NCBI GenBank assembly: GCA_964474185.1 | Contig: CAYYRI010000012.1 | Location: 1 to 12,786, forward strand | Length of the DNA stretch: 12,786 nucleotides | From: CAYYRI01 sp964474185 | GTDB lineage: Bacteria > Patescibacteriota > Minisyncoccia > Minisyncoccales > RBG-13-42-11 | Direction: 5' to 3' | Shown here: positions 12,703 through 12,786 of the stretch, piece by piece | How positions within the stretch are numbered: position 1 is the stretch's first letter | Layout: every line of letters begins with the position of its first letter | The notes under the pieces: generated by a model | Databases searched by the model: none | The model's input: only the letters and a program-made list of their open reading frames with translations | What the model was told of the DNA's origin: nothing | Translations under genes and position numbers: made by a program

Positions 12703-12786
12703 CTCAGCGGCAGAGCAAAGCTCACTACGGGGCGGGGAGCAGCGGTTTTGCGAGCGAAGCGAAGTCCCGTATACAATGCCGTCCTA
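12693..12786 (+). tRNA. tRNA-like 5' half, interrupted or cut by the window edge
   Basis: GCCTGGG-TA-GCTC-AGCGGCA-GAGC (12693-12716) fits a tRNA acceptor strand, U8-A9 and a D-arm with a perfect 4-bp stem and the AGCGGCA loop. After it there is no standard anticodon arm with U33 and no T-arm within the remaining 70 nt. A downstream segment GGTTTTGC (12744-12751) can pair with GCAAAGCT (12715-12722) ending in a U-G pair, the pattern of a group I intron P1 helix, so an intron is possible. A degenerate tRNA is also possible. The isotype cannot be determined. Confidence 0.5.

Noticed and set aside
1..12786. CRISPR array, transposase or rRNA gene
   Set aside because: I saw no regularly spaced direct repeats, no transposase-like ORF and no rRNA sequence in the window.

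Overview
The window looks like a piece of a small, moderately AT-rich bacterial genome of the Patescibacteria (Candidate Phyla Radiation) type. I infer this from tight gene packing with 1-26 nt overlaps, a very short EF-Ts, an rpsB-tsf pair followed by a small membrane-anchored protein, and self-splicing or homing elements in housekeeping genes. UGA acts as a stop (rplY and rpsB end in TGA), so this is not a lineage that reads UGA as glycine. The phylum assignment is from gene content and style only.

Left part (1-5468): a 5'-truncated phosphoenolpyruvate synthase gene (ppsA) carries two homing elements. A 414-residue LAGLIDADG intein (855-2096) sits one residue before the phosphohistidine. 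At the 3' end, just past the catalytic-cysteine motif, the native tail has been replaced by a diverged, AT-rich one followed at once by a free-standing LAGLIDADG endonuclease gene (3243-4262). The displaced native ppsA tail survives downstream as an orphan (4265-4342). Next come a TrpR/YerC-like regulator gene bracketed by two 34-bp palindromes and a GNAT acetyltransferase gene broken at a run of nine A.

Middle part (5474-9435, plus strand): a PfkB-family sugar kinase overlaps a class II fructose-bisphosphate aldolase, then ribosomal protein bL25 overlaps a secreted coiled-coil lytic transglycosylase. With ppsA, the kinase and aldolase suggest a gluconeogenic/glycolytic neighbourhood. The aldolase gene ends inside a 50-nt hairpin repeat whose second copy is inserted in frame in prfA.

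Right part: rpmE-prfA on the minus strand (9410-10790) runs tail-to-tail into the transglycosylase gene. A 300-nt divergent intergenic region (10791-11090) follows. It holds a small hairpin, a good extended -10 promoter, and a leader whose first transcribed bases begin a long hairpin and whose segments also pair with the region in front of the rpsB start, forming a candidate RNA switch. Then rpsB, tsf and a small membrane protein lead into the 5' half of a tRNA-like gene cut by the window edge.

The most notable items are the C-terminus-swapping endonuclease cassette in ppsA, the rpsB leader with rearranged perfect complementary segments, the twin palindromes around the TrpR-like gene, and the hairpin repeat that has entered prfA.
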